Below, in pieces: positions 22,048-34,087 of a stretch of 64,000 nt of DNA. This stretch comes from Pilasporangium apinafurcum (lineage: Eukaryota; Oomycota; Peronosporomycetes; Pythiales; Pythiaceae). A program made the translations under genes and the position numbers. Location of the stretch: positions 735,357 through 799,356 of the forward strand of contig BCKE01000004.1 of the NCBI GenBank assembly GCA_001600495.1. Reading direction: 5' to 3'. The notes beneath the pieces were generated by a model, which did not search any database, was not told where the DNA came from, and saw only the letters and a list, made by a program, of their open reading frames with translations. The number at the start of each line of letters is the position of its first letter. Positions within the stretch are counted from its first letter, which is position 1.

Positions 22048-22799
22048 AGAGATCTCAGAAAAATGTCGTCAATAAGCATCAGTTATTGGATAAAAATGGA
22101 GAATACTAAAAGATTTTTGGGATAATAAAAAACTATTTCTAAGCAAAACAATCTGTAATTTTCAGTAATTTTAAAAACGACGCGGCTTTCTGTGGCATAT
22201 TTTACATCTTCCATTTGCCTAAAGGGGTAATCCTCTTTACTAACTTACGTTATATGCACGTATGAAGAAGGAAAGAGAAGAACCAAAAGAAACTTGCGCT
22301 TCTGGAGGGACCTTAGGAGCCAAATTATCACATTTAATAAAACTATCTATAACGATGGATGGCTAGTCCAGTTCGAATAAGCTAGTCATATAAATGCATA
22401 TATTTAAGGAGTTTTTTCTCTTTAAATGACATGTAACTTTTACTATTTATCCCACATAGTAAAACCTGTTTACTTATGAACTAGCTATAAACAGTAAATA
22501 GCTGCATCTGCAGACCTAGGCGAGTCTGCAATATAATGCGTTTCCATTACAATATCTGTGCAATGCATATATATTCCGCATCACTATCTCACTAATGTAT
22601 TTTACGTGTAGTTTATTGACGGAAAGTCGTCTTATGTATTTTACGAGACAATAGAAACATTTTTTTATTATCCTAAGATTTTTTCATTTCAATTAGATAA
22701 AAATAGGTACAACTGCGTTTGATTGGCTATTAATTATAAGCAAGTCCAATATCCTACAAACTAATAATTCATGGCTACATTGATTGTGAATACATGACA
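22048..22799. other. AT-rich intergenic stretch, no gene
   Basis: About 750 bases with many short A and T runs and no open frame that looks coded on either strand. It probably holds the 5' region and possibly a small first exon of the alpha-kinase gene on its left, and the 3' region of the kinase gene on its right. No repeat longer than a few bases was noticed. Confidence 0.5.
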
Positions 22800-24098
22800 T
22801 TATGCATAGCTATAACTCCTTCTTGTGGCATTTGATGACGGAAAACGAATCGGAGGAGGTGGTGGGGCTCCATCTGTGTGATGGCGTCGTTTGTGTTGAT
22901 GCTGTTGAGGTTGTTGTTGCTCTGGCTGGGACAGCCAGGACATCTTCAAGATCTCGGGCAGTGTGATCCGTGTGTCCGGATTCTTGTCAAGCATTCTCTT
23001 CGCCAAATCTTGCAGTGACTTGGAGACAAGCAACCACTGTGGATGGGAAAATGTGATGTCACCTTGCATGTTCTTAGCCATGACCTGGTAGCTATCGGTT
23101 CCATGGAATGGGAGCTCGCCAGTGACCATATGATACAACACCACTCCTGCACCATAGACATCCGATTCAGGTCCATACCGCCCTTCAAACCGCTCAGGAG
23201 CCATGCAACCGTAAGTACCATGTGGTTTGAGCATCTTCTCTTCGTTACAAAGCACACTACTACCGAAATCTACGAGTTTGAGGTTACGAAACGTGCGCGC
23301 GTTCTCGGAATCAAAAAGAATGTTGCCCGCTTTCACATCCAAATGTAGAATCTGATTTTCATGCAGCAAAAACAGCGAACAACACAACTCGGACAGGATA
23401 TGCTTAATAATCAGTTCACTCAGCGGTCCTACGTCGCGAAGTCGATCGCTCAACGAACCACCACTATAGTATTTCATGACGATCGTCACCGAGTTGTCCT
23501 GATTGTCTTCAAACATGTACAAGTACTTGGCCAAGTATGGTTGCAAACGCTCAATGGAGAGCACACGCTCAGTGACCTCAATCTCATTCCAGCACTTGGC
23601 GCGATTCATGCGTTTAAGTGCAAATCGTCGATGAGCATCATCGCGATCTTTGCAACGATATACGACTGAGTTGTGGCTCTTGGCGATGCTCTTGAACCCC
23701 GTTAAACTCTGCTGGAACACACTCAATTCAATCCAGAGCTTGACTAATTCGTACATGCGTTTTCGCTGGCCACTGGACTCGAACCCAAGCACCCACGTAT
23801 CATTCTTGCGCACCCTAGAGCTGCGCATGACCATACTTTTCTCGCCTGCCACTCGAATTGATGTGTCTTCACCCAATATCATCACTTTAATCGGGTTATC
23901 ATCCAGCACAAAACCAGTCACTTGTCTGTACACCGCCAGTACTGGTGTCTTCGAGCCTCGAAGCACAAGCCATCGCACTTTGGCAAAACAAGTCGGGGTT
24001 AATCGGCGGGCACGCACACGTGCAGGTACGATGAATTCATTTGGGATGACGCTTAGCGGCCGCTTTCTCATTTGGTCATTTTTGGCAGCATCCGTCAT
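22800..24098 (-). CDS. Serine/threonine protein kinase with PH-like N-terminal region (non-RD)
   Basis: A single exon of about 432 residues. I chose MTDAAKNDQMRKRPLS at 24098, because the frame upstream has no ATG. Residues after it (RRLTPTCFAKVRWLVLRGSK, VLAVYRQVTGFVLDD, WVLGFESSGQRKRMYELVKL) look like a PH-type domain. The kinase domain follows with Lys in FALKRM, the catalytic loop HLDVKAGNILFD, the DFG motif VDFGSS and the APE motif MAPERFEGRYGPESDVYGAG. The loop has HLD in place of HRD, a non-RD kinase that often does not need loop phosphorylation. The tail is rich in Gln, His and Pro. Targets are unknown. It might bind membranes through the PH-like part. Confidence 0.82.
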   Translation of the reverse strand: MTDAAKNDQMRKRPLSVIPNEFIVPARVRARRLTPTCFAKVRWLVLRGSKTPVLAVYRQVTGFVLDDNPIKVMILGEDTSIRVAGEKSMVMRSSRVRKNDTWVLGFESSGQRKRMYELVKLWIELSVFQQSLTGFKSIAKSHNSVVYRCKDRDDAHRRFALKRMNRAKCWNEIEVTERVLSIERLQPYLAKYLYMFEDNQDNSVTIVMKYYSGGSLSDRLRDVGPLSELIIKHILSELCCSLFLLHENQILHLDVKAGNILFDSENARTFRNLKLVDFGSSVLCNEEKMLKPHGTYGCMAPERFEGRYGPESDVYGAGVVLYHMVTGELPFHGTDSYQVMAKNMQGDITFSHPQWLLVSKSLQDLAKRMLDKNPDTRITLPEILKMSWLSQPEQQQPQQHQHKRRHHTDGAPPPPPIRFPSSNATRRSYSYA

Positions 24099-24488
24099 TT
24101 TTTGTTTGGCAAAGTTGGATCGCTGGTCGAACCCTGACCCGCTTTCTTGTGAAGGCAGTTGGTTCAAAAGTAACAGCTACTCACACACACATATATATAT
24201 ATATATCACAATCATCCATGACGACGCCGGGAGAGTCCGAAAAGCAGGATTGAGTGAAGAAATTCATCTAAAAAAGCATCGAATAACCTCCGAAGAAGCC
24301 AAGAAAAGCTTCGACGGAACGGTCGAGCTGCTGGAGATATCTGTACCCAAAAACTGTCAATAGACTCTAATTGAGCATAACGAGTATGCGTTAGAAGAGG
24401 TAACTTGTGTACGACACTCCAAATTGAAATTGACATATTCCTACTAAAATCGGACTGAAAAAGATGGGAAAAAATTTCTTCTTCCATG
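24099..24488. other. Intergenic with an (AC)/(AT) microsatellite
   Basis: This gap lies between the end of the myotubularin fusion and the start of the kinase gene, both on the minus strand. It contains a short CA-then-TA repeat at about 24182-24206, close to the kinase start. An open plus-strand frame at 24220-24363 has no start, no family and no splice support, so no gene is called. Confidence 0.45.
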
Positions 24489-27400
24489 TCAATAGAACTG
24501 CAATGCTGGCACTGGAGGCACGACCGTTGGATCCCAGCGACAAAAGTAGCCTTTCCAGAGTCTAAGCATGCCAAACAAGAGAGAAGAATGGTGAAGTCAG
24601 TGACGAAAATCTATGGAAAAAAAACAAACCAACTGGTCAGTTGGTGGTCGTACTTGATATTTTTTGAAAGCGTGCTTGCTGAGAGAATGGCAGCGTTCAG
24701 ATTGGGGGCGTACAACTGATTCGTGAATCGTTCGCTGCTGGTATTGATCTCACTCCAGATGGAAAATACACGGTGCTTGGCGAAAAATTCCTTCCTACAA
24801 TCACATAAATAATTAACACATATAAGACGATATTAGTACTCAAGTAAGTCATAGTCATGCATATAAAGCAAATTAACGTACCGCTGCCGTTCGCTGTCAA
24901 ACATGAACGTGCCATACTTGCATGAGAAAACATGATCAGCAAGTGCTAGTAGCAGACTTTCGTTGAATTCGCACTCTGTCGGAAACTGCCGTAAAAACTG
25001 CCAGACACAGTCCAGCCACAACAGGAACACAGGCGAGCGCTGGTCGTTGGTCACATCGTTTCGTGCGTGGCCACACCGCGTCCCAAACTGGTACCCAAAG
25101 CTGCACCATTCTTTCTCGATCAGCGTCTGGAAGCCACGTAATGTGCGATAATATGGATCTAGCATCAGTTCTGCGAGCGACACCATTTGCGCCGTACGGT
25201 CCCACCCATCACTGCAATGCGTAAGCACAGATATACCATTGTGCACGGAATGTGCGAGTTCCACAGAAGCTTTTAGCACCAAACGCACGTGTCGGAGCCA
25301 CCCAGAGCTTTCCAATCTGCTATAGAAACTGGTCGATTCTTCGCTCATGCCCTTTCGTGGTTCAAAAATCGCAGTAATACTTTGCAAACTCTGCCGAATG
25401 GTGTGAATATTGTCGACGTTCATAAACACGAGCTTTGAGCCTCGATAGTTGCTGGGGATTTCTGTTCCTTTTCCCATGGCTTTATTACCCACCGCAGCAA
25501 GTTGGCTACGCGCGTCCATGATCACATATCGACCAAACGAATGCTGGCTACTGGAGCAACAAATCAGACGAACGAGTAACTCATCCTCAAAGCTTCTTGC
25601 AGATTTTAATCCCACATGTGGCTGACTAGACCGGCTGATCGTTGCGCCATTACCACGATGTATCCAGCACACAACCGGTAAGCGATTGTGCGAACGAAAT
25701 TCAGCCGCTGACTTAATTTTTACGTCCGACATGTCGGCTGGCACGATCAAATGCTGTGGATACGTGTCACACAAATCATAGCGAATTGATTGATCGATAC
25801 ACCGCAATCGATCAGGCATCTCCAAGAGCCCAAGTCGCTGATATTCTCGCCGAATATCAAAAGGAACTTCCTCTGATGGCGCGATTGTCGGCGAGTAGAC
25901 GAAACAAAACGCATCCAGCAGGTTGGCAGGAAATGCCAAGCAGGACAAACACTTGAATAACTTAATATACTCTGAATACACCGAAAACGATAGTCGAGCC
26001 ACCTGTGTGTCCTTGCAACGAATAACTACCTTATACGTATTGTCCGTTGAGAAGCCCAATACCGCCTGCGCTTGGTCCATTGCATTTGTCGCACCCATGG
26101 AGTTTCCCAGATCCATTCCATCGATAGATGCGATGGAAAGCACAGGCACTTGCCAATCAATTTCACCGCGACCAAGTAACCGTGTGAAGAAGCAACGATA
26201 ATTTGTGATGTAAAGTTTACCACTGAGATAATGCGAGAGGCATGATCCATCGTGTGACAGTACATATCTTTGGATGCTTGTCTCGACATGTGCATAGCAC
26301 AGTTCTCCAGGAAGAAACAGCGGCAAAAGCGATGCGTCTGGTGGTGTACTTTCAATCTCCGTGTTATCACTGTCTGTTGCAGACAAAGAAGGAGAAGTAA
26401 CTTGATCGCTTGAATTTGGTTTGATACAATGACGAAAGCCCATGAACAGCGGTCGAGGCACAAGCTGGATGTGCTTCTTCACTTCTTCCGTGGTCAACCC
26501 GCGGATAGGAACACCATTGATCGACTCTAACAGATCGCCTACACGCACTTTGCTACTTGCCTGTGCTTGGCCAATACTATTAACTGCAAACGGATCATCC
26601 GCAAAATCTTTGACGGTAAGACGATTTGCATAGGCGCTGCCACTCGCTGCTGTAAGAACGATACCCAATGAACCAGTCTGGAACTCCACGACATCCACTT
26701 TCTCCTGTTCAGATTGATTGAATTCCTCTTCCAACATTGGATTTTGTAGTATTCTTGCAAACTTGATCAATTCGGCAACATGTTCGCTTTGCATGGATGG
26801 TTCTTCTTCCTGGCTGTCATCGTTTAATGGCGGATACGAATGCATAAGCAAATGCAAACAGCCCGAATTATCTGACTTTCGCAGTTGTGGAGCGAGGAGG
26901 AGCAATTTAGCTACACAGACGTAGCGCAATAGCGGGAGGCCAATCCACATGGAATCTTCACTCGTCGTTCTCAGTGTTGGTAAATTTGTTAAATAATCGT
27001 TTTCGTTGGCTGTGACTGTTGGGTACTGAATTGTAGGACGTTCTGGATCACGAAACATGGCGTCCCAAAGCAGCAACAGATCACCAAACGAAAATTCACG
27101 CGCAAAAAGCAAGCGAATCCAACGCAGGCAATATGTCTCTGGCACGATTTCCAGGTTCTGGAGGTGATAGTAAAGCTGTGGATCCTTCTCTTGCAACAGT
27201 TCGTACTGAATATAGTGACACAGTCGATGCAGCGCAGGTTGCTTTGTTTGGGAGTGCTCTTCTGATCCATTAACTGAATTTGGACGAAACAGTGCTTCAG
27301 TGAATGCAGTATTTGGGTCGTCATTCTCCTTCAACGTAAAATTGCTAAACAATCGCGGCTCGTCCTCACTATTGAAAGACTGTCTTGCGTTATCCTTTGC

Positions 27401-28180
27401 TCGCTCTGCAAATGACGTCTTCACCACCTCATAAAACGGCTTCAGGTACAACATAATGGCTTCGAATACAAGAAATGTATCGGCTTCCACGGTTTCTGCT
27501 ACTTCTGGTACATCAGCTTTAGATGAAACTGTGTTACTAGATGTACCTTCAAATAACGAATCTTGGGTCGATCTGTGACTCTGTTGCGATGTATCATTAG
27601 GTGTGACGGCTTGCCTAATGTCTTTACCTATATCATTGAAGAGAAATGCATACAGTACAACCGCAGCAACATCATGCATTCCCTGTCGATAGGACACATC
27701 CGGATGCAACTTGCACCACACGAACAGCACGTGCCGCAGAATACCTAAGTATCGTTCATTCTGGAAGAAGTTTTCAATCCCCGACGGGTACAATCGGTCC
27801 AAATCCGTGTTGATTTCCTCTAGCAATGTCTCATCGGTGAAGTACTGTGTCCATGCAGCATCTCCAGCTTTAGAGGACGAGTCATTGCTACTTTTACGTC
27901 GTTGCTGCCACGATACCTTGTCTTCTTCATTGCTGGTCCCTCTAGCTGTATCAGAAGGGCTCTCTTGCAGCGATAAAACGGGTTTATTGGTGTCGTCACC
28001 TTCGCTTCCTTGCTCAGCAGCGCGGATGAATGCGGTCAATGGGTCTGCTATACCGACAGCATCAATCTGGAATACCAGTTTCCCCTTGAGGAACGTGTAT
28101 CGCCTGCGCAACGCAGGCAGAATGTCCTCCTGTGTGAGACCAAAAACATCGATCCATTCTGCACCGTAGCTTCTTGTCAT
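24489..28180 (-). CDS. TBC (Rab-GAP) - PDZ - GRAM - myotubularin phosphatase fusion
   Basis: Three exons (28180-24882, 24794-24654, 24561-24489) give about 1170 residues. Residues 110-440 are a TBC1D5-like Rab-GAP domain with the Arg finger INTDLDR (123-129) and the Gln finger SYRQGM (163-168), plus QNLEIVPETYCLRWIRLLFA. A PDZ domain follows (about 497-585; SLGIVLTAASG, VRVGDLLESINGVPIRGL). A GRAM/PH-like part comes next (YITNYRCFFTRLLGRGEIDW). The myotubularin catalytic domain has the intact loop HCSDGWDRTAQ (about 988-998). The two small exons supply the typical end VFSIWSEINTSSERFTNQ and LWKGYFCRWDPTVVPP. Myotubularins remove the 3-phosphate from PI3P and PI(3,5)P2. TBC1D5 acts on Rab7 at endosomes. 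Both active sites look intact, so this would join two endosome-maturation activities in one chain. Confidence 0.9.
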
Positions 28181-28665
28181 GCCGTCAGGAGCTCTTGATA
28201 ATTTGGCCTTCGATCTTTACAAGTCTTTCTGAAGAAAAAAGCATCCAAGTCATTTTTTATAAGCCAATCAAATATCCAAATAGATTTAATTCGACCAATA
28301 AAATTGTTTTCTTTTTTACCAATAATATGCTTTTGTTTGGTCATCCTGTCATAATTTTAGCGAATCAGAGGAGCATTTTTTGATATTCAACATGAAAGTG
28401 TACTGTTTAATTTCGTATAGATTTATGGGGTCGTTTTTGTTGATGTGTTTATTATCAATTTTATATAGTCAAACTGAAGATCATTTACTTAGTTGAGAGG
28501 ATTGAAATGTTTGGCCAATTACATTGTACCACAGGAAAAAGCTTTTGATGCTCTCTATCACTTTCAGGATCTCTTCGTCTCCTTCCTAGACAAACTACAC
28601 ACTCATCATCCGCTTGATAGTGCAGACGAAAGTCTCATCGACAGACTACACAAGCAACAGCGAAC
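28181..28665. other. Divergent intergenic region, no gene
   Basis: About 485 AT-rich bases between the divergent myotubularin-fusion gene and the amino-acid transporter gene. Both promoters should lie here. I see no RNA gene, no repeat and no convincing reading frame. Confidence 0.5.
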
Positions 28666-30184
28666 ATGAGCAAGTCCGCTGACACCAAGCAGATGACTGA
28701 GCCAGGTGTCTACCGATACGAGCAGAACCGAAGAAGCCACGAATTCTTCTCCCCTGGACCACACAGGTTTGCATGAAATGCCACAGCTTATCTTGCATCT
28801 ACATGCTCTCTGACTCTCTATATGCTGCTCTAGTACTGAACGCACAGCCACGGTAAAGTCTGCGATCTTTAATTTAGTGAGTACAATTATCGGCGGTGGG
28901 ATCCTCTCGCTGCCGTACGCGTTTGACAAATGCGGTATCGTGCTGGCTGTGGTGTTCATGATCTTCTCTGCTGCGGCATCGAATTTCAGTTTGTACGTCA
29001 TTGTCAGCTGTAGTCGACGCGGCGGCGCAGCCACGTACGAACAAGTCGTAACCAAAGCGCTGGGGGCACGTGCAGGGGTGGCAACGGTTGCGATCTTGGT
29101 GCTCTTGACGTTCTTAACAATGGTGGCATACGTCATCCTCATCAAGGATCTCGTGGGTTCGCTGGGTGAGCAATTTCTCTATGGCCGCGCAATGTCCGTG
29201 AGCGAGCACAATACGCTCACGATTGTCTGTGTGGCGATCGTCTCTCCAGTACTTTTTGCGAGGTCGATGGATTCTTTGCGCTTCACATCTATCTTCAGTC
29301 TCGTCTCCGTGTTTGTGCTGGCGGTTGTTATTACCATTCGTGCTATAAACTCAGTACATAACGATGGTGTTGCAAATGATCTTGATGCAGTATCGACGGA
29401 CTCAGTGCCAGTGAAATGGTATCCCACCTCGTGGAAGGACCCAGTGTACGCATTCCCCATCATCAGTGTCTCGTTCCTTTGCCACTTCAACGTCTTACCC
29501 GTGTACCAGGAATTACACAAACCAACACGTCGCCGCCTTAAGAAGATCGTGTCAGCCACCATGTTTTCTACATGGGTATTTTACACGATGGTCGCGTCGA
29601 TGGGATATCTGTTCGCGTACCAAAAACCAGGCGGTGTGAAGGATGATATTCTCAACAATTTCGATGGCGGTGACCATCTCGTGAACCTTGGACGCCTTGG
29701 CCTGCTCGTGACAATTCTATTGAGCATTCCATTGATCATGCAGCCATGTCGACGGAATTTCATCCGCTTGGGGAACTATGTCAGTAAATTTTGTCGATAT
29801 ATTGCTTCCAAGTCGTGGAAAGGTTCCAAAGCAGAAAACTCAGCGTTATTACCAATTACAAATCCGGATCAATTGCTCATGCCCTCAAGTTCCTCATCGT
29901 TCAAAAACACAGCTGGTCATGCAATTCTTACGATCTTGATCATCTCCGGTGTGATTTTTCTCGCGCTCACTTTACCTGGTGTGGCTGTTGTGTGGAATTT
30001 GATGGGCTCGACCGTCGGTTTGTTGATCTCGTATGTTCTTCCATGTATCTCCTATATTCGCATCCGCAAGAGCAAACCTCATAATGATAAACGCAAGCTA
30101 ACGGCGTGGGTGATCCTCGTCATCAGTTCCGTCGTTTGTGTTGGCTGTACGATTCAAGCTATCAGTTCCGCCCTAAGTCTTTAA
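28666..30184 (+). CDS. Amino-acid transporter, AAAP/SLC38 type
   Basis: Two exons, 28666-28766 and 28834-30184, joined across a 67-base intron at SPGPH|S|TERTATVKSAIFNLV. The protein has about 484 residues and roughly eleven hydrophobic segments. The family mark is TIIGGGILSLPYAFDKCGIV in the first membrane helix, as in SLC38 and yeast AVT transporters. Later helices include VAILVLLTFLTMVAYVILIK, FPIISVSFLCHFNVLPVYQE and AILTILIISGVIFLALTLPG. It should move neutral amino acids across a vacuolar or plasma membrane, coupled to protons or sodium. The start is MSKSADTKQMTEPGV. Substrate and membrane cannot be read from sequence. Confidence 0.9.
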
Positions 30185-30249
30185 GAAATGATAATAATGA
30201 AGAAAGTAGTTAACTCATCATCCTCTAGTTCCTTTGTCCGCCTCTATAT

Positions 30250-31702
30250 TCACGGTGCGCTTTTAGCAGCATTTTTCTCTTCTGTCATTTCACGTAAGAT
30301 TTCCTTTGCATTCGGGTCGTGAGGAGCTGCAAGTTCCAGCCACTTTATGGCCAAGTCAACCTCCTTTGGCACCTTGTCGTACCCTGATCGATACATTTGC
30401 GCAAGGTTGACCATGGCCATGACAAATCCTTGCTCAGCTGCTTGACGAAATAAAGCTTCTGCACGTAGACTATCTTTTGGAACACCGTCTCCTGTTAGGT
30501 ATAGATATCCAAGATTGAATTGCGCTGTTTGAACACCTCTTGCAGCCGCTTCTTTATAAAAATCAACTGCTTTCGCTGTGTTTTGAGGCACACCTCTTCC
30601 ATGATAATAACGTTCACCAAGCATGGATTTTGCCTTGGGATCCCCGACCTCGGCTGCTTTGTGAAGCCATTTCAGTGATTCTTGTTCATTCTACATGGCC
30701 CAAAAGCGGATAAATATCACATTGATGAAAGACATATGCATTGTGCAGTAATACCTTTGTTACACCAATACCAGACAAATACATGTTGGCAACGTTCATG
30801 TAAGCTGGTGGAATGCCACTCTCGGCACAGCGTTTGAATAATTCGAACGCTTTCTTGTCGTTTTGGCGAGTACCTTCCCCCTTACTCAACCCATCGGCGT
30901 ATGCAAACGCCCCCCATGCATGTCCAGCATCTGCCAACTATTGGCATCATACAAGAAGATTCGAGTAAGAATAGGTGTGACATTAGCTTATGAGATTTGG
31001 GTCAAATGCGTTACCTCTTTAAAGTACTTAGTCGCCCCGGCAACATCTTGCTCAGGAAACCCTATTACATCAATTCATCACATTAATTTAAGAAAACCTT
31101 GCAGACAACAAGCGTTTGATGTTGAGAGTGCAAACACACCAATGCCCTTCTTCATGCACATGGCATAACTGAATTTAGCTGGGTCACTTCCCTATCACAT
31201 GAAACCGTAGTCAAAGTTAGCGCATCTAGTCTTTCTAGTAAGTGGCTCGTAAACATGGATTCTCCAGACCTTCTCCATCGCTTTTCTCCATAAAAAAAGC
31301 GCCTTCTGCACCTCGTCCGAATTCTCCATCGAGTTTTGGTAGATCATGTTGCCCAATCGCCAATACTGGGTGCTCGTTTTCAATTTTGCCACCAACGGAG
31401 ACGCCTCAAACTACCAGTGTTCATGGCAAGCATTCGTCAATTACACTTTTAGCGATGAATTATATACAGAAAAAACCACCGCAGTACTTGTTTGAGGGTC
31501 GTGCGTTGTCCGAGTTGCCGCAGTTGTGTCAAGATCTCATTCAAGTCCTACCAACCGCAAAACGGGACAATTATGAGTCTATCGCAGATATATAGGATAT
31601 AGTATCCATAAATTAGTGATACACCATACGAAAATATACCTTGTTAGCTTCCTTCGCACGCTCTGCATTGCTCTTCTGCCATGCGTTCAGGAACCGCTTC
31701 AT
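30250..31702 (-). CDS. Sel1-like repeat protein
   Basis: Six or so exons. The first starts MKRFLNAWQKSNAERAKEAN. A roughly 230-base intron, long for this window, follows before FEASPLVAKLKTSTQYWRLG. Further exons give KFSYAMCMKKGIGVF, HAWGAFAYADGLSKGEG and AFELFKRCAESGIPPAYMNV. The last exon carries several Sel1 repeats in a row: AKSMLGERYYHGRGVPQ, AAARGVQTAQFNLGYLYL and AAEQGFVMAMVNLAQMYRSG. It ends EEKNAAKSAP. Sel1 repeats are helical adaptors used in ER-associated degradation (SEL1/HRD3), chitin-synthase activation and other pathways. No signal peptide or membrane anchor is visible, which argues against SEL1 itself. The partner is unknown. Confidence 0.82.
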
Positions 31703-31941
31703 GGTTATGCTGCGTCCCTGTCGTCAATCAATTTGCCCAAAGGAATGATGGTCGTCAATGTCAATCAAAGTCACTAAAGTAAAGTATTTATAAAAGTGAC
31801 TTAGCACCACAAGAATTTTTCCCTTGTGTGCCATGTGTCGAAACGAGTCGTGATATTTCGGATTTAAATGAATTTCTGTGGCAGGAATCGAAGAGCTCCA
31901 TTCACAAGGATAGTGAGAAGAGTGCGAAAGCGAGCAGAAAG

Positions 31942-34052
31942 ATGCCGACCGTGGGTGTGAAGCGCGACGAATTGTTTGCTGCGATGCAGCAGACGTTCAC
32001 TGACGAAGAATTTGACCACCTGTGCTTCGAATTCGGGATCGAATTGGACGACATCACGAGCGAAAAACAGCTCAAGCAACGCGAACAGCAAGGGAAGCCA
32101 GCAAAAGCGCAAGCAGATTCTTCTTCTGCCTCTGAAGCAGTTTTGTACAAAATCGATGTGCCGGCGAATCGTTATGACCTTCTATGTGTGGAAGGTATTG
32201 CGCGCGCGCTACGTGTGTTCTTGCAGAAGGAACGACCACCGGTGTACAAATTAGTGCCTCCTACAGAAGGTCGTTTGGAGGAGATTGTCGTCAAACCCAA
32301 CACGAAGGTAAAAAGATTGCATTCGTGAATGGGAAAAAAGCCAAAGAGGCTGATGATATAATGTGGAATGCATTCAGTTGATCCGTCCGTTTGTGGTGTC
32401 GGCGATTCTGCGCAATGTGCAATTCAACCAAGAACGTTACGACAGGTCAGTGGGCCAAGCAATTTGCTTAAAGAATACTATGAATGTGTTCATGTTATGG
32501 AAAAGGACTGAGGGAATTGGATTCTATGTGTGGATCATAGCTTCATTGACTTGCAGGATAAATTGCATCAGAATATTTGTCGTCGACGCACACTCGTCGC
32601 AATCGGAACACACGATCTCGACACCATCGAAGGACCATTCACGTACAATGTAATTTTGGCATCTTGGAAAGTTAGGCAAGGATTTTACTAGTGGCTAAGC
32701 TGTTCATCCTTTCGTTATGCATTTTACAGGCACTTCCCCCCAATGAGATCAACTTCGTTCCATTGAGTCAGACGAAGGAATTTGAAGCGAAGGAGCTGCT
32801 GGATCACTACCGTACAAATCCGGATTGCAAGCACCTGAAGCCATACACGGACATCATCTACGACTCGCCGGTGTATCCGATCATCACGGATAAGAATGGC
32901 GTCGTGCTATCAATGCCACCGATTATTAACGGCGAGCACTCAAAGATCTCGCTGCAGACCAAAAACGTGTTCATTGAGTGCACGGGGACGGACATCACCA
33001 AGGCCAAGATCGTGCTAAATACGGTCATCGCCATGTTCTCTGAGTACTGTGCCGAGCCATTCACGGTCGAGCCCGTGCAGATCGTGTACGAATCCGACGG
33101 GAGCGACTCAGAAGTGACCCCAGACTTGAGCAACCGCGAAGTAGAAGTGAATGTGAAGGACATTTACTCGATGTTGTTTGGCAAACAGGAGCCGATCAAC
33201 CTCGACCTCAAGCGTATCTGCGAGTTATGTGACAAGATGCAGCTCTCAGCCAAGCCCACGAGTGATGGCAAGCGCATCATCGCGTCGGTGCCACCAACTC
33301 GATCGGATATTTTGCATGCTGTGGATGTGATTGAAGATGTTGGTATTGCCTATGGCTTCAATAACATTCCGCGCACAATCCCTTCTACGCAAACCATTGG
33401 ACAACCGCAGCCACTCAACAAGCTTGGCGATCTCTTACGCGATGAAATCAGCCGCGCTGGGTACATTGAACTGCTCACACATGGACTGTGCTCACACAAT
33501 GAAAATTTTGCGTTTTTGAACCGTGAAGATGATGGCAAGAGTGCTGTAGTGCTCGCAAATCCGGCGACAATTGAGTTTGAGGTCGTGCGTACGTCCATGA
33601 TACCTGGTGTATTGAAGACGATTCAGAACAACAAGTCCATGTCGGTGAAAGACGGTCTGAAGCTTTTTGAGGTCTCGGATGTTGTGCTCTTGGACGACAA
33701 ATCGGATGTCGGTGCGCGCAACGTGCGTCGTATTTGTGCTTCTTATACGGGCCATACCGATGGGTTTGAAGTGATTCACGGGCTGGTGAACCGGATCATG
33801 CAGCTGCTGGGGATTTCATCGCCAATTGAAGACCCATCCATTGTCGACCAAGGGGAGCAGTACTACACGATCACCCCCACGACGGACCGCACGTACTTCC
33901 CAGGGCGCTGTGCTGACGTAAACTTGATAACGAAGGATGAAAAGCCGCTGAAATTGGGCACGTTTGGTGTATTGCACCCAGAAGTCCTGCACAACTTTGA
34001 CTTGCTGCATCCGACGTCGATCCTTGAAATGGATCTGGAACCGTTGGTGTAG
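31942..34052 (+). CDS. FARSB: Cytosolic phenylalanyl-tRNA synthetase beta subunit
   Basis: Five exons: 31942-32307, 32378-32445, 32541-32649 and 32730-34052, with a possible additional boundary inside the last. All junctions are in phase (KPNTK|LIRPF, ERYD|S|FIDLQ, FTYN|ALPPN). The start [20 protein letters not shown] is the classic eukaryotic beta-subunit N-terminus. Other marks are [80 protein letters not shown] and FFPGRC-like [12 protein letters not shown]. It forms the alpha2-beta2 enzyme that charges tRNA-Phe. The B3/4 editing region lies in the middle. The protein looks complete and undamaged. Confidence 0.94.
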
Positions 34053-34087
34053 GTAGAGAGAAAAGAAGGTAAAGCGAGGATCTTGTT

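Noticed and set aside
24182-24206. CA/TA run before the kinase gene as a possible regulatory repeat
   Set aside because: It is too short and too common a type of microsatellite to support a function.
31242-31595. Plus-strand frame (MNYIQKKPPQYLFEGRAL) inside the long first intron of the Sel1-repeat gene
   Set aside because: Composition is fair, but it is short, lies wholly within an intron and nearby exon of the opposite strand, and matches no family I know.
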